Source: an uncultured bacterium (lineage in GTDB: Bacteria; Cyanobacteriota; Vampirovibrionia; Gastranaerophilales; Gastranaerophilaceae). Taken from it: a DNA stretch of 64,000 nucleotides. The DNA is taken from NCBI GenBank assembly GCA_902777855.1, contig CACYVN010000001.1:1-64000 (forward strand), in the 5' to 3' direction. Positions 49,333 to 57,927 of this stretch are shown here, in pieces; the first letter of the stretch is position 1, and the number at the start of each line of letters is the position of its first letter. The notes beneath the pieces were generated by a model, which searched no databases, was not told the origin of the DNA, and worked only from the letters and a program-made list of their open reading frames with translations. The translations under genes were made by a program, and so were the position numbers.

Positions 49333-51861
49333 ATGTGTTTTTTTACGAAATATAATGAAAGTTTATATAAATGCTTTAAACCTTACCAGTATGTAGGAGG
49401 AGAGTTTTTATCGCACAATAAAGATTTTGACAACGCCAAAGTACGAGTTGCTATGGCATTCCCCGATAAATATGAAATAGGAATTTCAAATTTGGGAGTT
49501 CGTATTCTTTATGAACTTATAAACAAAGAACAAGAATATATGTGCGACAGAGTTTATGCTCCGGAAAAAGATTTTGCTCCGGAGCCGTTGTATGCACTCG
49601 AATCCAAACGACCGCTTAAAGATTTTGATGCAATAGGATTTTCACTGCAATATGAAATGGCTTATCCGACAGTACTAAAAATGCTTGCAATGGCAGATAT
49701 TCCGTATAAAAATGAGGATCGAACGGATGAAGATCCGATAATAATTGCCGGAGGCCCCTGTACATTTAACCCGCTGCCTATGTCGGAATTTATAGATGTT
49801 TTTACTATAGGTGACGGAGAAGACACCATTATAGAAATCTGCAAAATTTTGGAAGAAACAAAAGGTTTGCCAAGAAAAGAGCGAATTAAAAAGCTTTGTG
49901 AAGACCCCTCGAACGGCCGCTGGTCTGCCTTAACAGGAGGTAAAGTTGATAAAAGAATAGCCCAATTAAAGCGGGGAACAGCTTTAACATCTTATCCTAT
50001 ACCGTTTTCATCTTCTGTTCAGGATAGAGCCGTTGTAGAAATTCGCAGAGGTTGCGGAAGAATGTGCAGGTTTTGCCAGCCGGGACATGTAACTTTACCG
50101 ATTAGAGAACGCAGTGCACAAGACATCATTGATATTACAAAAGAACTTGTAAAAAACACGGGATATGAAGAATATTCGCTTTTATCACTGTCATCAAATG
50201 ATTACGCAAATATCAATGAAGTTATTAAAGAACTGAGCATTGATTTTAATGATAAAAAAGTATCTGTTACACTTCCAAGCCAAAGAATTGACGGTTTCAA
50301 TCTTGAACTTGCAAATCTTGTTCAGAGTGTTCGCAAATCAACAATGACACTTGCACCTGAAGCAGGCAGCCAAAGACTTCGTGATGTAATAAAGAAAAAT
50401 ATAACAAAAGAGCAAATAGAAAATGCCGTTCTGACTTTGTACGAGAACGGATGGAGCAGGGTAAAGCTTTATTTTATCTGCGGTCTGCCAACAGAAACCA
50501 TTGAAGATATGGATGAAATGGCAAACTTACTCTCAGGATTGCGTTATAAATCAAAACTGATTAAAAAGGAAAAGGGATTAAATCATACTCTTGAGTTGAC
50601 CTGCACTCTGTCAATTTTCGTACCAAAACCGTTTACACCGTTTCAATGGTGTCCACAAATGCCTTTAGATGAAATCAAAGCGCATATAGATTATTTAATG
50701 GAACGAATGAAGAAAGTTAAGTGCGTAAAAATAAATTACAGCGATAAATATTTATCTTTGCTTGAAGCGGTTATGACAAGAGGAGACAGTTCTTTGTGCA
50801 AATTTATAGAAGAACTCTATAAAAAAGGAGCATATCTTGCTTCCTGGGGTGAAAATTTCAGCTGGAAGGTGTGGAATGAAACGGCGCAGGAGTGCGGAAT
50901 TGATTTGGAAACCTTAGCTCAAAAACAATATGATTTAAATTTGCCGCTCCCATGGGATTTTATAAATGTCGGAATTGATAAGGAATGGCTTATTAATGAA
51001 TATAAAACCGCATACGCAATTACAGGGGATTGCGCGCATGTTGTTCCAACCTGTCAAACCCAATGTGTAAACTGCGGTGTGTGTAAAAACTTCAATACTC
51101 GCAAAGTTATGGCTGAACATTTTGTAGCATCGGAGCAAGCACAACTGCTTGCCAAAGCCGAAAAACGACACATTGAAGACATTGACCAAAAAGATATTAA
51201 GCCGGTTTTCAGATACCGAGTAAAACTGACAAAAACCGGAATTTTAAGATATTTCTCACACCTTGACTGGCAAAATACATTCTTAAAAGCAATGCAAAGA
51301 TCAAATCTAAAAGTGGCTTATTCATACGGTTATAATCCCAAAATGAAGATTTCAATGGGTATAGCCCTTCCTTTATTCTGCGAAAGTGAAACGGAACTTG
51401 TAGATATTTGTTTATGGGAAAATGCGAATGTTGATTATGTAAAAAAGGAAATAGAAGAAGTATTACCTTTAGGCTCAAAAATTATAGAGGTTAGACAAAT
51501 TGATTTAGGGACACCTGCGATAGAAGAAGAAGTATACTGGGCAGAATATCAGGTAAAGATTTTTGACGAAAGTGTTTACGATTTTGGTCAATTTGTGTAT
51601 AATACTCTCAGAGTTTTGGAGTCTGAAAATATATTAATAGACAAAAAAACTAAAAAAGGTTTAGACAAAACAATAGACTATAAGCATTCAATCGGTGAAT
51701 ACCGGTTTGAGAGCGGGAGTCTGTTTATAGTATTAAAGACAGGTAAGAGTACGACAGTACCTCCGTTGAGGGCAGATGCGCTTATGGGTGTCATAGCGCC
51801 TGATGTTATGTTTAATATAAAGCGTACGAAATTTTTAACGGAAAACCTGCACGAATTATAG
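49333..51861 (+). CDS. TIGR03960-family radical SAM protein fused to DUF2344
   Basis: 842 residues. N-terminal B12-binding-like part (AMAFPDKYEIGISNLGVRIL) and radical SAM core with RRGCGRMCRFCQPG, the C-x3-C-x2-C cluster. The later CxxC set (CVNCGVCKNF) may bind a second cluster. The C-terminal 220 residues (RYRVKLTKTGILRYFSHLDW) are DUF2344/TIGR03936. In many bacteria these genes precede RNase E/G, as here (16 bases). Role unproven; rRNA or tRNA modification is suspected from that neighbourhood. Confidence 0.9.
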   Translation: MCFFTKYNESLYKCFKPYQYVGGEFLSHNKDFDNAKVRVAMAFPDKYEIGISNLGVRILYELINKEQEYMCDRVYAPEKDFAPEPLYALESKRPLKDFDAIGFSLQYEMAYPTVLKMLAMADIPYKNEDRTDEDPIIIAGGPCTFNPLPMSEFIDVFTIGDGEDTIIEICKILEETKGLPRKERIKKLCEDPSNGRWSALTGGKVDKRIAQLKRGTALTSYPIPFSSSVQDRAVVEIRRGCGRMCRFCQPGHVTLPIRERSAQDIIDITKELVKNTGYEEYSLLSLSSNDYANINEVIKELSIDFNDKKVSVTLPSQRIDGFNLELANLVQSVRKSTMTLAPEAGSQRLRDVIKKNITKEQIENAVLTLYENGWSRVKLYFICGLPTETIEDMDEMANLLSGLRYKSKLIKKEKGLNHTLELTCTLSIFVPKPFTPFQWCPQMPLDEIKAHIDYLMERMKKVKCVKINYSDKYLSLLEAVMTRGDSSLCKFIEELYKKGAYLASWGENFSWKVWNETAQECGIDLETLAQKQYDLNLPLPWDFINVGIDKEWLINEYKTAYAITGDCAHVVPTCQTQCVNCGVCKNFNTRKVMAEHFVASEQAQLLAKAEKRHIEDIDQKDIKPVFRYRVKLTKTGILRYFSHLDWQNTFLKAMQRSNLKVAYSYGYNPKMKISMGIALPLFCESETELVDICLWENANVDYVKKEIEEVLPLGSKIIEVRQIDLGTPAIEEEVYWAEYQVKIFDESVYDFGQFVYNTLRVLESENILIDKKTKKGLDKTIDYKHSIGEYRFESGSLFIVLKTGKSTTVPPLRADALMGVIAPDVMFNIKRTKFLTENLHEL

Positions 51862-51877
51862 TAGAGGAAAGATTTTT

Positions 51878-53623
51878 ATGAACAACAGAAACAACAATCA
51901 AAAACAAAATCAAACAATTGACAAAAAGATTGTTATCGCAGAACGTGATAACATTGCAGCATTGTTAGAAAACAAAAAAGTTACGGATTTCTTTATTCAG
52001 AGAGGGGATGTATTACTCGGAGATGTTTATCTCGCAAGCGTAGATAACATTTTGCCAAGTATTGATGCGGCATTCGTTAATGTCGGAACTGACAAAATGG
52101 GATTTTTGCACGCAGAAGATGTTATGGGAAAAGGCTCATTAAAAGAGAAACTTTCACCTAAACAAAAGCTTGTAGTTCAGGTAGTAAAAGAACCTACAGG
52201 TCATAAAGGTCCGAGAGTAACGACAGAAATAAGCCTTCCGGGAAGATTTTTGGTCTTGATGCCTTATGAACCGGGAGTAAGTGTTTCTAAGAAAATTGAA
52301 AATTCAAAAGAAAGAGCAAGATTAAAAGCTATCGTTAATCTTATTAAACCTGTCGGAGTCGGTGTTATCATAAGAACAGAAGCTGAAGGTCAGTCTGAAG
52401 CAGACATTCAGGAAGATTTGGAAATCCTTTTGGAAAAATGGAATAACATTATTACATCATCAGAAACCCTTGATGCTCCGAGCTTAATTTATCGTGATCA
52501 GGATTTGTTATACAAGGTTATTAGAGAAGCATGTACCGAAGATGTATCTGAAATCGTTGTAGATACCCCGTTTGCGCTCAATCGTGTTCAAAATATTTTA
52601 CAAAACTGGCACATAAATAAAGGAGTAAAAGTTACTCTTTATAAAGGTAACGAACCACTTTTAATTGCTATGGACATTCACAAAGAAATTAAAGCGGCAC
52701 TCAATGTAAAAGTTAATATGCCGTCAGGCGGATATTTATTTATCCAGCAAACAGAAGCACTTACGGTCATTGATGTTAACAGCGGTAAATTTGTAAGTTC
52801 TTCTACACAAGATGAAACAATATTAAAAACAAATATTGAAGCCGTACATGAGATTGCAAGACAATTACGTTTAAGAAACATCGGCGGTATGGTAATAATT
52901 GACTTTATTGACATGACAAGCAGAGCCGATAAACTTGCAATGCTTGAAGAACTTGAAATAGCACTTGAAGCGGATAAGGCAAAACCACAAGTCGGACAAT
53001 TATCCGATTTGGGACTTGTAGAATTAACAAGACACAGACAAGGGCAGTCTTTAGCAGAAATATTTACTAAAAAATGCCCTCACTGTCAGGGTTCAGGCTG
53101 CTCGGTAATTGATTTTAACTTTGCAACACCTGTTGCAGAGGGAGAATACAGAGCAAAAGCGGCAAAAGTCAAACTCCCGTCAGGTGCATTTAAGAAAAAT
53201 AATAAATTTAACAAAAACAACAAACCGCAAAATGAAGAAACTACAGTCGAAGCAATTGAAGAAACAATTGAAAGACCAACATTTGAAACAGAACCGTCAG
53301 TAGTGGCATCACAAGAAGCAACGAAAAAAGAAAATAACAGACGCAACCGAAAGAATCGCATCAATAAAAATAACGAGAAACCCAAAGAACAAGAAACACC
53401 CGCTTCAGAAGTTGTAACAGAAGCTCCGACTGAAGCTTCACATGAGGAAAAGAAAAAGTCTGCAAAAGTCAGACGAACCTCTAAAAAAGCCAAAGAAACT
53501 GAAGTTCCTGTTGCACCAACACCTGAAAAAGCAGAACAAAAGGAAGAAAAACCTAAAAAGCGGCCTAACAGGGGAACTTCAAAAAAGAAAGCAGCCAAGA
53601 AAAAGGATGAAAATGAAGAATAA
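51878..53623 (+). CDS. rng: Ribonuclease E/G
   Basis: 581 residues. S1-like RNA-binding domain at about 38-125 (GDVYLASVDNILPSIDAAFV). The catalytic region has LTVIDVNSGKF and GGMVIIDFIDM with the metal-binding aspartates. The zinc-link CPHCQGSGC lies near 400. A 165-residue disordered basic/acidic tail ends it, possibly for protein partners. It cuts single-stranded RNA in mRNA decay and rRNA processing. The tail makes it longer than plain RNase G. Confidence 0.93.
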   Translation: MNNRNNNQKQNQTIDKKIVIAERDNIAALLENKKVTDFFIQRGDVLLGDVYLASVDNILPSIDAAFVNVGTDKMGFLHAEDVMGKGSLKEKLSPKQKLVVQVVKEPTGHKGPRVTTEISLPGRFLVLMPYEPGVSVSKKIENSKERARLKAIVNLIKPVGVGVIIRTEAEGQSEADIQEDLEILLEKWNNIITSSETLDAPSLIYRDQDLLYKVIREACTEDVSEIVVDTPFALNRVQNILQNWHINKGVKVTLYKGNEPLLIAMDIHKEIKAALNVKVNMPSGGYLFIQQTEALTVIDVNSGKFVSSSTQDETILKTNIEAVHEIARQLRLRNIGGMVIIDFIDMTSRADKLAMLEELEIALEADKAKPQVGQLSDLGLVELTRHRQGQSLAEIFTKKCPHCQGSGCSVIDFNFATPVAEGEYRAKAAKVKLPSGAFKKNNKFNKNNKPQNEETTVEAIEETIERPTFETEPSVVASQEATKKENNRRNRKNRINKNNEKPKEQETPASEVVTEAPTEASHEEKKKSAKVRRTSKKAKETEVPVAPTPEKAEQKEEKPKKRPNRGTSKKKAAKKKDENEE

Positions 53624-53909
53624 AATTTATAAACTATACATGGCAGTATCGGCGGTATTTTTTACCGCCCTGCCGTCTTTCGCTTCAAAAGTAACTCCCG
53701 AAATGAAAATTATTATGACGAAATTTGGTCTGGCAATGGGCGGAGTGGTTGCCTTTTCGTTAATTCTTTACATCGGTTTGTCTATATATAACCGCTTTTT
53801 TGTCGGAGAACAGATTAAGGATTTTAAATTAAGAAAAGACTCTTTAAGAACTCCTGCAGATAAAGATGAAGCAGTTATGATGTTTATTGCTAAAAATCAT
53901 CTGAGGTAA
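53613..53909 (+). CDS. Small membrane protein with signal-like N-terminus
   Basis: 98 residues from ATG 53613, with an aggatg ribosome site inside the rng 3' end; it overlaps rng by 11 bases. A signal-like segment (LYMAVSAVFFTALPSFAS) is followed by one membrane helix (GLAMGGVVAFSLILYIGLSIY). The C-terminus is basic and soluble. No family is known. Position between RNase E/G and a prepilin-like gene suggests an envelope or assembly role, by inference. Confidence 0.6.
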   Translation: MKNKIYKLYMAVSAVFFTALPSFASKVTPEMKIIMTKFGLAMGGVVAFSLILYIGLSIYNRFFVGEQIKDFKLRKDSLRTPADKDEAVMMFIAKNHLR

Positions 53910-53911
53910 TC

Positions 53912-54136
53912 ATGAAAACAGGGTTTTCAATTTTGGAATTACTCATAATAATCGTTATTTTATGTGTTATATCTTTGTTTATGCTCAGAGGGTACAATCC
54001 AGTAAAAAGAATTATTTACAGTAATAAAGAAATGAACACAAAACAAGAGATTATTAACAAACAGCTTGATGAAATACAAAATGCAAAAGATTTGAGAGAT
54101 AAGAGGCTAAAAAAGAACCTGGAGCAAAATTATTAA
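53912..54136 (+). CDS. Short type IV prepilin-like protein
   Basis: 74 residues. The N-terminus MKTGFSILELLIIIVILCV matches the class III signal: basic leader, Gly before the cut site, Phe at +1 and Glu at +5, then a hydrophobic helix. The remaining 50 residues are a charged helix with no pilin globular domain. It may be a minor pseudopilin or a regulatory mini-pilin. It starts 2 bases after the previous gene and overlaps sdaAB by 1 base. Confidence 0.6.
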   Translation: MKTGFSILELLIIIVILCVISLFMLRGYNPVKRIIYSNKEMNTKQEIINKQLDEIQNAKDLRDKRLKKNLEQNY

Positions 54137-54804
54137 TGAAAAAATCAACTCTTTTTGACATAATTTCACCCGTAATGGCAGGACCGTCGAGCTCCCACAC
54201 TGCAGGAGCAGTACGTTTGGGTTTGTTAGCAAGAAACATTTATAAATCTGTTCCGAAAAAAGTTACTTTCAAACTTTATAATTCATATGCTCACACCGGC
54301 AAAGGACATGGGACAGATAAAGGTTTACTGGCAGGAATTTTAGGTTTAAATGTTGATGACAGACGAATTAAAGATATTTTTAATAATGAAATAACAAAAA
54401 ATATTGAATATAAATTTGAATATTTTGACAATTTCCGTCGCCATCCTAATGCCGTAGATATAGAACTATATGGTGACTATAATATGAAAATTTCAGGTGA
54501 CAGCATTGGTGCCGGCGAAATTCTCATCACGAAAATAAATGATTTTAATGTGTCATTATCGGGGAACTACAATACACTGATTATTGTTTATAAAGATAAA
54601 CCGGGAATGATTTCGTTTGTAACATCGCAATTGCAGGATGCTAATATAAATATTGCATCTTTAAGCTGTGACAGAAGTGCAAAAGGGCAAGATGCATCAA
54701 TGATAATCTGCATTGACGGAAATCTTAAACCTGAAATTGCAGAACGTATTCAAAATACGGATTACATTTATTTTGTAACTTATGTAGAAAAACTGGAAAA
54801 TTAA
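54136..54804 (+). CDS. sdaAB: L-serine dehydratase, beta chain
   Basis: 222 residues. SSSHTAGAVRLGLLARNIY is the substrate and cluster site motif, and HTGKGHGTDKGLLAG follows. The C-terminal ACT domain (TLIIVYKDKPGMISFVTSQL) is regulatory. With the alpha chain it makes an oxygen-sensitive Fe-S enzyme converting serine to pyruvate and ammonia. The alpha gene follows by 1 base. Confidence 0.93.
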   Translation: MKKSTLFDIISPVMAGPSSSHTAGAVRLGLLARNIYKSVPKKVTFKLYNSYAHTGKGHGTDKGLLAGILGLNVDDRRIKDIFNNEITKNIEYKFEYFDNFRRHPNAVDIELYGDYNMKISGDSIGAGEILITKINDFNVSLSGNYNTLIIVYKDKPGMISFVTSQLQDANINIASLSCDRSAKGQDASMIICIDGNLKPEIAERIQNTDYIYFVTYVEKLEN

Positions 54805-54805
54805 A

Positions 54806-55687
54806 ATGGACATAAATATAAGCACATTTGAACAATTACATAATGTATGTATTTCAACCGATAAAAAGATTTATGAGATATCACAGGAAGTCATGGCAAC
54901 TTCTCAGGATATTACAGTTGAACAGGTAAGAGCATTTGCAAACAGAAGTCTCTTTGCAATGAAAGAGGCAATAAACTCCGGAATGAGCAGTTCCGAACCA
55001 TCTCTTAGCGAAATGTGCGGACAAGATTGTGCAAAATTAAAAAAAAGATTTGAAAAAGAACATTCAATGTTTGGCTCATTATTTGAAAAAATTGTTCAAT
55101 ATGCTCTTGCAACAAGTGAAGAAAACATCCGAATGGGAACAATCGTAGCTTGTCCTACAGCCGGTTCATGCGGAATCTTACCTGCAGCACTTATTGGAGT
55201 AAGCAGGGAATATAATTATCCTGAGTATGACCAGATTAATGCACTGATTACGGCAGGAGAAATCGGAAGAATTATATCCGTTAAAGTTGCTCTTGCCGGT
55301 GCGGTTGCAGGGTGTCAGGCAGAATGCGGGACTGCAAGCGCAATGGCTGCAGGAGCGGTGTGTCAGTTAAAGGGCGGAAATATAAGCCAAATTTTAAATG
55401 CATCAGCTTTAGCTTTGAAAAATCTTCTTGGACTTACCTGTGATCCGGTCGCGGGATTGGTTGAAGTTCCATGTGTAAAGCGTAATCCTTTTCTTGCGGT
55501 ACACTCAATTACTGCCGTTGAGCTTGCACTGTCGGGAGTCGAATCGAAAATCCCGCTTGATGAAGTTGTGGATGCAATGGCACAGACAGGAGCTTTAATG
55601 TCTCCGATGCTTAAAGAAAGTTCTCAGGCAGGACTTGCAACAACAAAAACAGGATTAAAAATTAAGCAACAAATTTTTGGAGGGTAA
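54806..55687 (+). CDS. sdaAA: L-serine dehydratase, alpha chain
   Basis: 293 residues, with VACPTAGSCGILPAALIG, GCQAECGTASAMAAGA and TCDPVAGLVEVPCVKRN carrying the conserved cysteines for the 4Fe-4S cluster. Full family length. Co-transcribed with sdaAB. Together with two amino-acid permeases this supports amino-acid use. Confidence 0.93.
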   Translation: MDINISTFEQLHNVCISTDKKIYEISQEVMATSQDITVEQVRAFANRSLFAMKEAINSGMSSSEPSLSEMCGQDCAKLKKRFEKEHSMFGSLFEKIVQYALATSEENIRMGTIVACPTAGSCGILPAALIGVSREYNYPEYDQINALITAGEIGRIISVKVALAGAVAGCQAECGTASAMAAGAVCQLKGGNISQILNASALALKNLLGLTCDPVAGLVEVPCVKRNPFLAVHSITAVELALSGVESKIPLDEVVDAMAQTGALMSPMLKESSQAGLATTKTGLKIKQQIFGG

Positions 55688-56539
55688 ATGAAACAAAATA
55701 TTGTAATAGTATTTTTAATTGCAATAATAATCATTCTTTTATACATGATTTTTCATCCGTCTGTTGTTACCCAAAGAAAGACATTTGAACCAAAATTAGC
55801 ACAGAAAACAGCTAATGAACTATTGTCCGAGCAGGAAAATTATACTCAATTACATAATCAAAAGAATATTCAATCCGAGCCGCTATCAAAATCCGAATTT
55901 AAGACACATGAGCCGTATTTTTGGAGTGAAACAAAAGCAGATACACAAACTCATATCAGACAAAATGAAACCCCAAAACGGCAAACCGATTATAATATTC
56001 AGGTCAGAAGCATTGATATACCGAAAGAACAAAATATAAGCTTAATTTCGCAAACACCTGTACCGGTGACAACACGGCGCAAGAGTTTAGGAAACAATCT
56101 TTCGGTCTGTGAACCTTATAAAGAAACATTAATCTCTGAATATATGGGAATGAAAATGAAGTATGATATAGAGATTGTCGGCTGGCTGAATAATAAATGT
56201 ATTCTCAATTTTCAGTCAAGTATGCTTGATGCAGGAGATGCGTTTGAAAAAACTTACGGATTTGAGCCCGGCACAGTTGATGTTGTAGGTTTTTCCCCAA
56301 AAGTCAGATGCGAATTTACCTCCAAACAACTGCTTTCGGTCAGTGACAGTTTTTTGCTTGAAGAACGAAATCCTGACAGAAAAATGTTAAAAGATCCAAA
56401 CAGGATTGAATTTCCGGAATTAAAAGATATGACATTTTCAGATATAAAATTATTAAAAATATTGCTAAGCGACAGAGCATGCAAAATCATCAATGCCAAT
56501 GACTTTGTCGAAATGTTCCAAAGTTTATTTATGTTTTAA
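55688..56539 (+). CDS. Membrane-anchored protein of unknown function
   Basis: 283 residues. One N-terminal membrane helix (IVIVFLIAIIIILLYMIF) then a polar linker to about 135, and a C-terminal folded domain of about 140 residues (CEPYKETLISEYMGMKM, WLNNKCILNFQSS). The linker is rich in Lys, Gln and Pro. It follows sdaAA by 0 bases. Not recognised; likely periplasmic. Confidence 0.55.
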   Translation: MKQNIVIVFLIAIIIILLYMIFHPSVVTQRKTFEPKLAQKTANELLSEQENYTQLHNQKNIQSEPLSKSEFKTHEPYFWSETKADTQTHIRQNETPKRQTDYNIQVRSIDIPKEQNISLISQTPVPVTTRRKSLGNNLSVCEPYKETLISEYMGMKMKYDIEIVGWLNNKCILNFQSSMLDAGDAFEKTYGFEPGTVDVVGFSPKVRCEFTSKQLLSVSDSFLLEERNPDRKMLKDPNRIEFPELKDMTFSDIKLLKILLSDRACKIINANDFVEMFQSLFMF

Positions 56540-56578
56540 ATTTATTCATATTTTGTAACTAAAAAATACTTAAATTTC

Positions 56579-56607
56579 TTGCACTATAGGTATTTTGATA
56601 GTAAAAT
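56579..56607 (+). promoter_or_regulatory. Promoter of the 36-residue gene and envelope run
   Basis: -35 ttgcac (56579-56584), 17-base spacer, -10 taaaat (56602-56607). The start is near 56613, 16 bases before the ATG. Confidence 0.6.
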
Positions 56608-56628
56608 ATTTTGTATAGGGGAGAAATT

Positions 56629-56739
56629 ATGGAATTTTTCAGAAAACACCAGAAAGCCTTTATAATAGTAATGGGAACTTGTTTCTTGTTGTGGAGTTTC
56701 GGTTCTATGATATTTATGGCTGTATCTTTAATGAAATAG
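56629..56739 (+). CDS. 36-residue small membrane protein
   Basis: MEFFRKHQKAFIIVMGTCFL begins it, and a single hydrophobic helix fills most of the chain. Ribosome site ggggag lies 6 bases before ATG, and a promoter lies 20 bases upstream. It precedes the M23 peptidase gene by 4 bases, suggesting shared transcription. No homologue recognised. Confidence 0.6.
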   Translation: MEFFRKHQKAFIIVMGTCFLLWSFGSMIFMAVSLMK

Positions 56740-56743
56740 AAGT

Positions 56744-57916
56744 ATGAAGATTAAAAATATAATAAAATATATATTTTTGTGCATAATAGCATTCGGAGTC
56801 ATCGGATTTACCTGTGAGCCTGTTTTTAGTGCGCCTGCACAATCTTCTGCCCAATTAAAACAAAAATTAAAACAAACCAATAATAAAAGAAATTACCTCC
56901 AACAACAAAAGAAAAAAGCAGATTTACGTTTACGCAGAGAACAGAATAAACTCAGCAACAATCAGCAAAAACTTGAAATTGCACACACAAGGCTGCAACA
57001 AAATACCATTCGGTATAACAACCTCGTTGCGAACCTTTCTTCCATGGAAGTTCAGTTAAATCAGGCTCTTGTAGAGTTTCAAAAACTTGATGCCGAAATG
57101 AAAGCAAGAATCCGACAGGTTTTTATGCACCAGAGAACGGGAATGTTTGAGTCAATTCTTTATGTCAGAGATGTAAATGCACTTTTAGATACATTCTATT
57201 TTGAGAAAATTATTATACTGGAAGATTACAAACGAATACAAGCACTAAAAGCAAAAGCTCAGCACATTGCAGCATTAAAAACTCAGGTTGAAAGACAAAA
57301 AAGAATGATAGAAAGTTCAATTAGGGATATAAACCATCAGCGTACGGCTATACAAAATTCTATTGCAGCAAACAAATCTATGATTGAAAGGCTGAAAAAA
57401 GATAAAGCTTATTATGAAAAAACGGAAAAAGAACTTGCTAATCAATCTGCAAATATCCAGAATATGATTGCAAAACTTTCCAAAAACAAAACAGGTTCTT
57501 CTCAGGTTGTAATATCTTCAACAGGATTTATAAGACCAATTTCAGGACCTATAACCTCTCCATTCGGTTACAGAATACACCCAATATTCAAAAGCAGAAT
57601 TTACCATTCAGGAATTGATATCGGCGGACCAAACGGAGGAGCGATAAAAGCATCTAATGACGGCAAAGTAATATATTCAGGATGGTACGGCGGTTATGGT
57701 AAGGTCGTAATTTTAGACCATGGTATAGTAAACGGTAAACCAATTACAACATTGTATGCGCACATGTCATCAATAGGAGTTTCGAACGGACAAATGGTTA
57801 AAAAAGGCCAGACTTTAGGCAGGGAAGGTTCAACGGGATACAGTACCGGTCCACATTGCCACTTTGAAGTTCGTGTAAACGGTAAACCTGTAAATCCGTT
57901 AAGTTACGTAAGATAA
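56744..57916 (+). CDS. EnvC-like M23 murein hydrolase or activator
   Basis: 390 residues. Signal segment at about 8-28 (IIAFGVIGFTCEPVFSA), a long coiled coil at about 30-245, and a C-terminal LytM/M23 domain with HSGIDIGGP at about 287 and HCHFEVRVNG near 370 (HxxxD and HxH, so all zinc ligands are present). It may cut or control cutting of peptidoglycan at division. The catalytic set is complete, unlike many EnvC activators. Confidence 0.88.
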   Translation: MKIKNIIKYIFLCIIAFGVIGFTCEPVFSAPAQSSAQLKQKLKQTNNKRNYLQQQKKKADLRLRREQNKLSNNQQKLEIAHTRLQQNTIRYNNLVANLSSMEVQLNQALVEFQKLDAEMKARIRQVFMHQRTGMFESILYVRDVNALLDTFYFEKIIILEDYKRIQALKAKAQHIAALKTQVERQKRMIESSIRDINHQRTAIQNSIAANKSMIERLKKDKAYYEKTEKELANQSANIQNMIAKLSKNKTGSSQVVISSTGFIRPISGPITSPFGYRIHPIFKSRIYHSGIDIGGPNGGAIKASNDGKVIYSGWYGGYGKVVILDHGIVNGKPITTLYAHMSSIGVSNGQMVKKGQTLGREGSTGYSTGPHCHFEVRVNGKPVNPLSYVR

Positions 57917-57927
57917 GGATCGGATAA

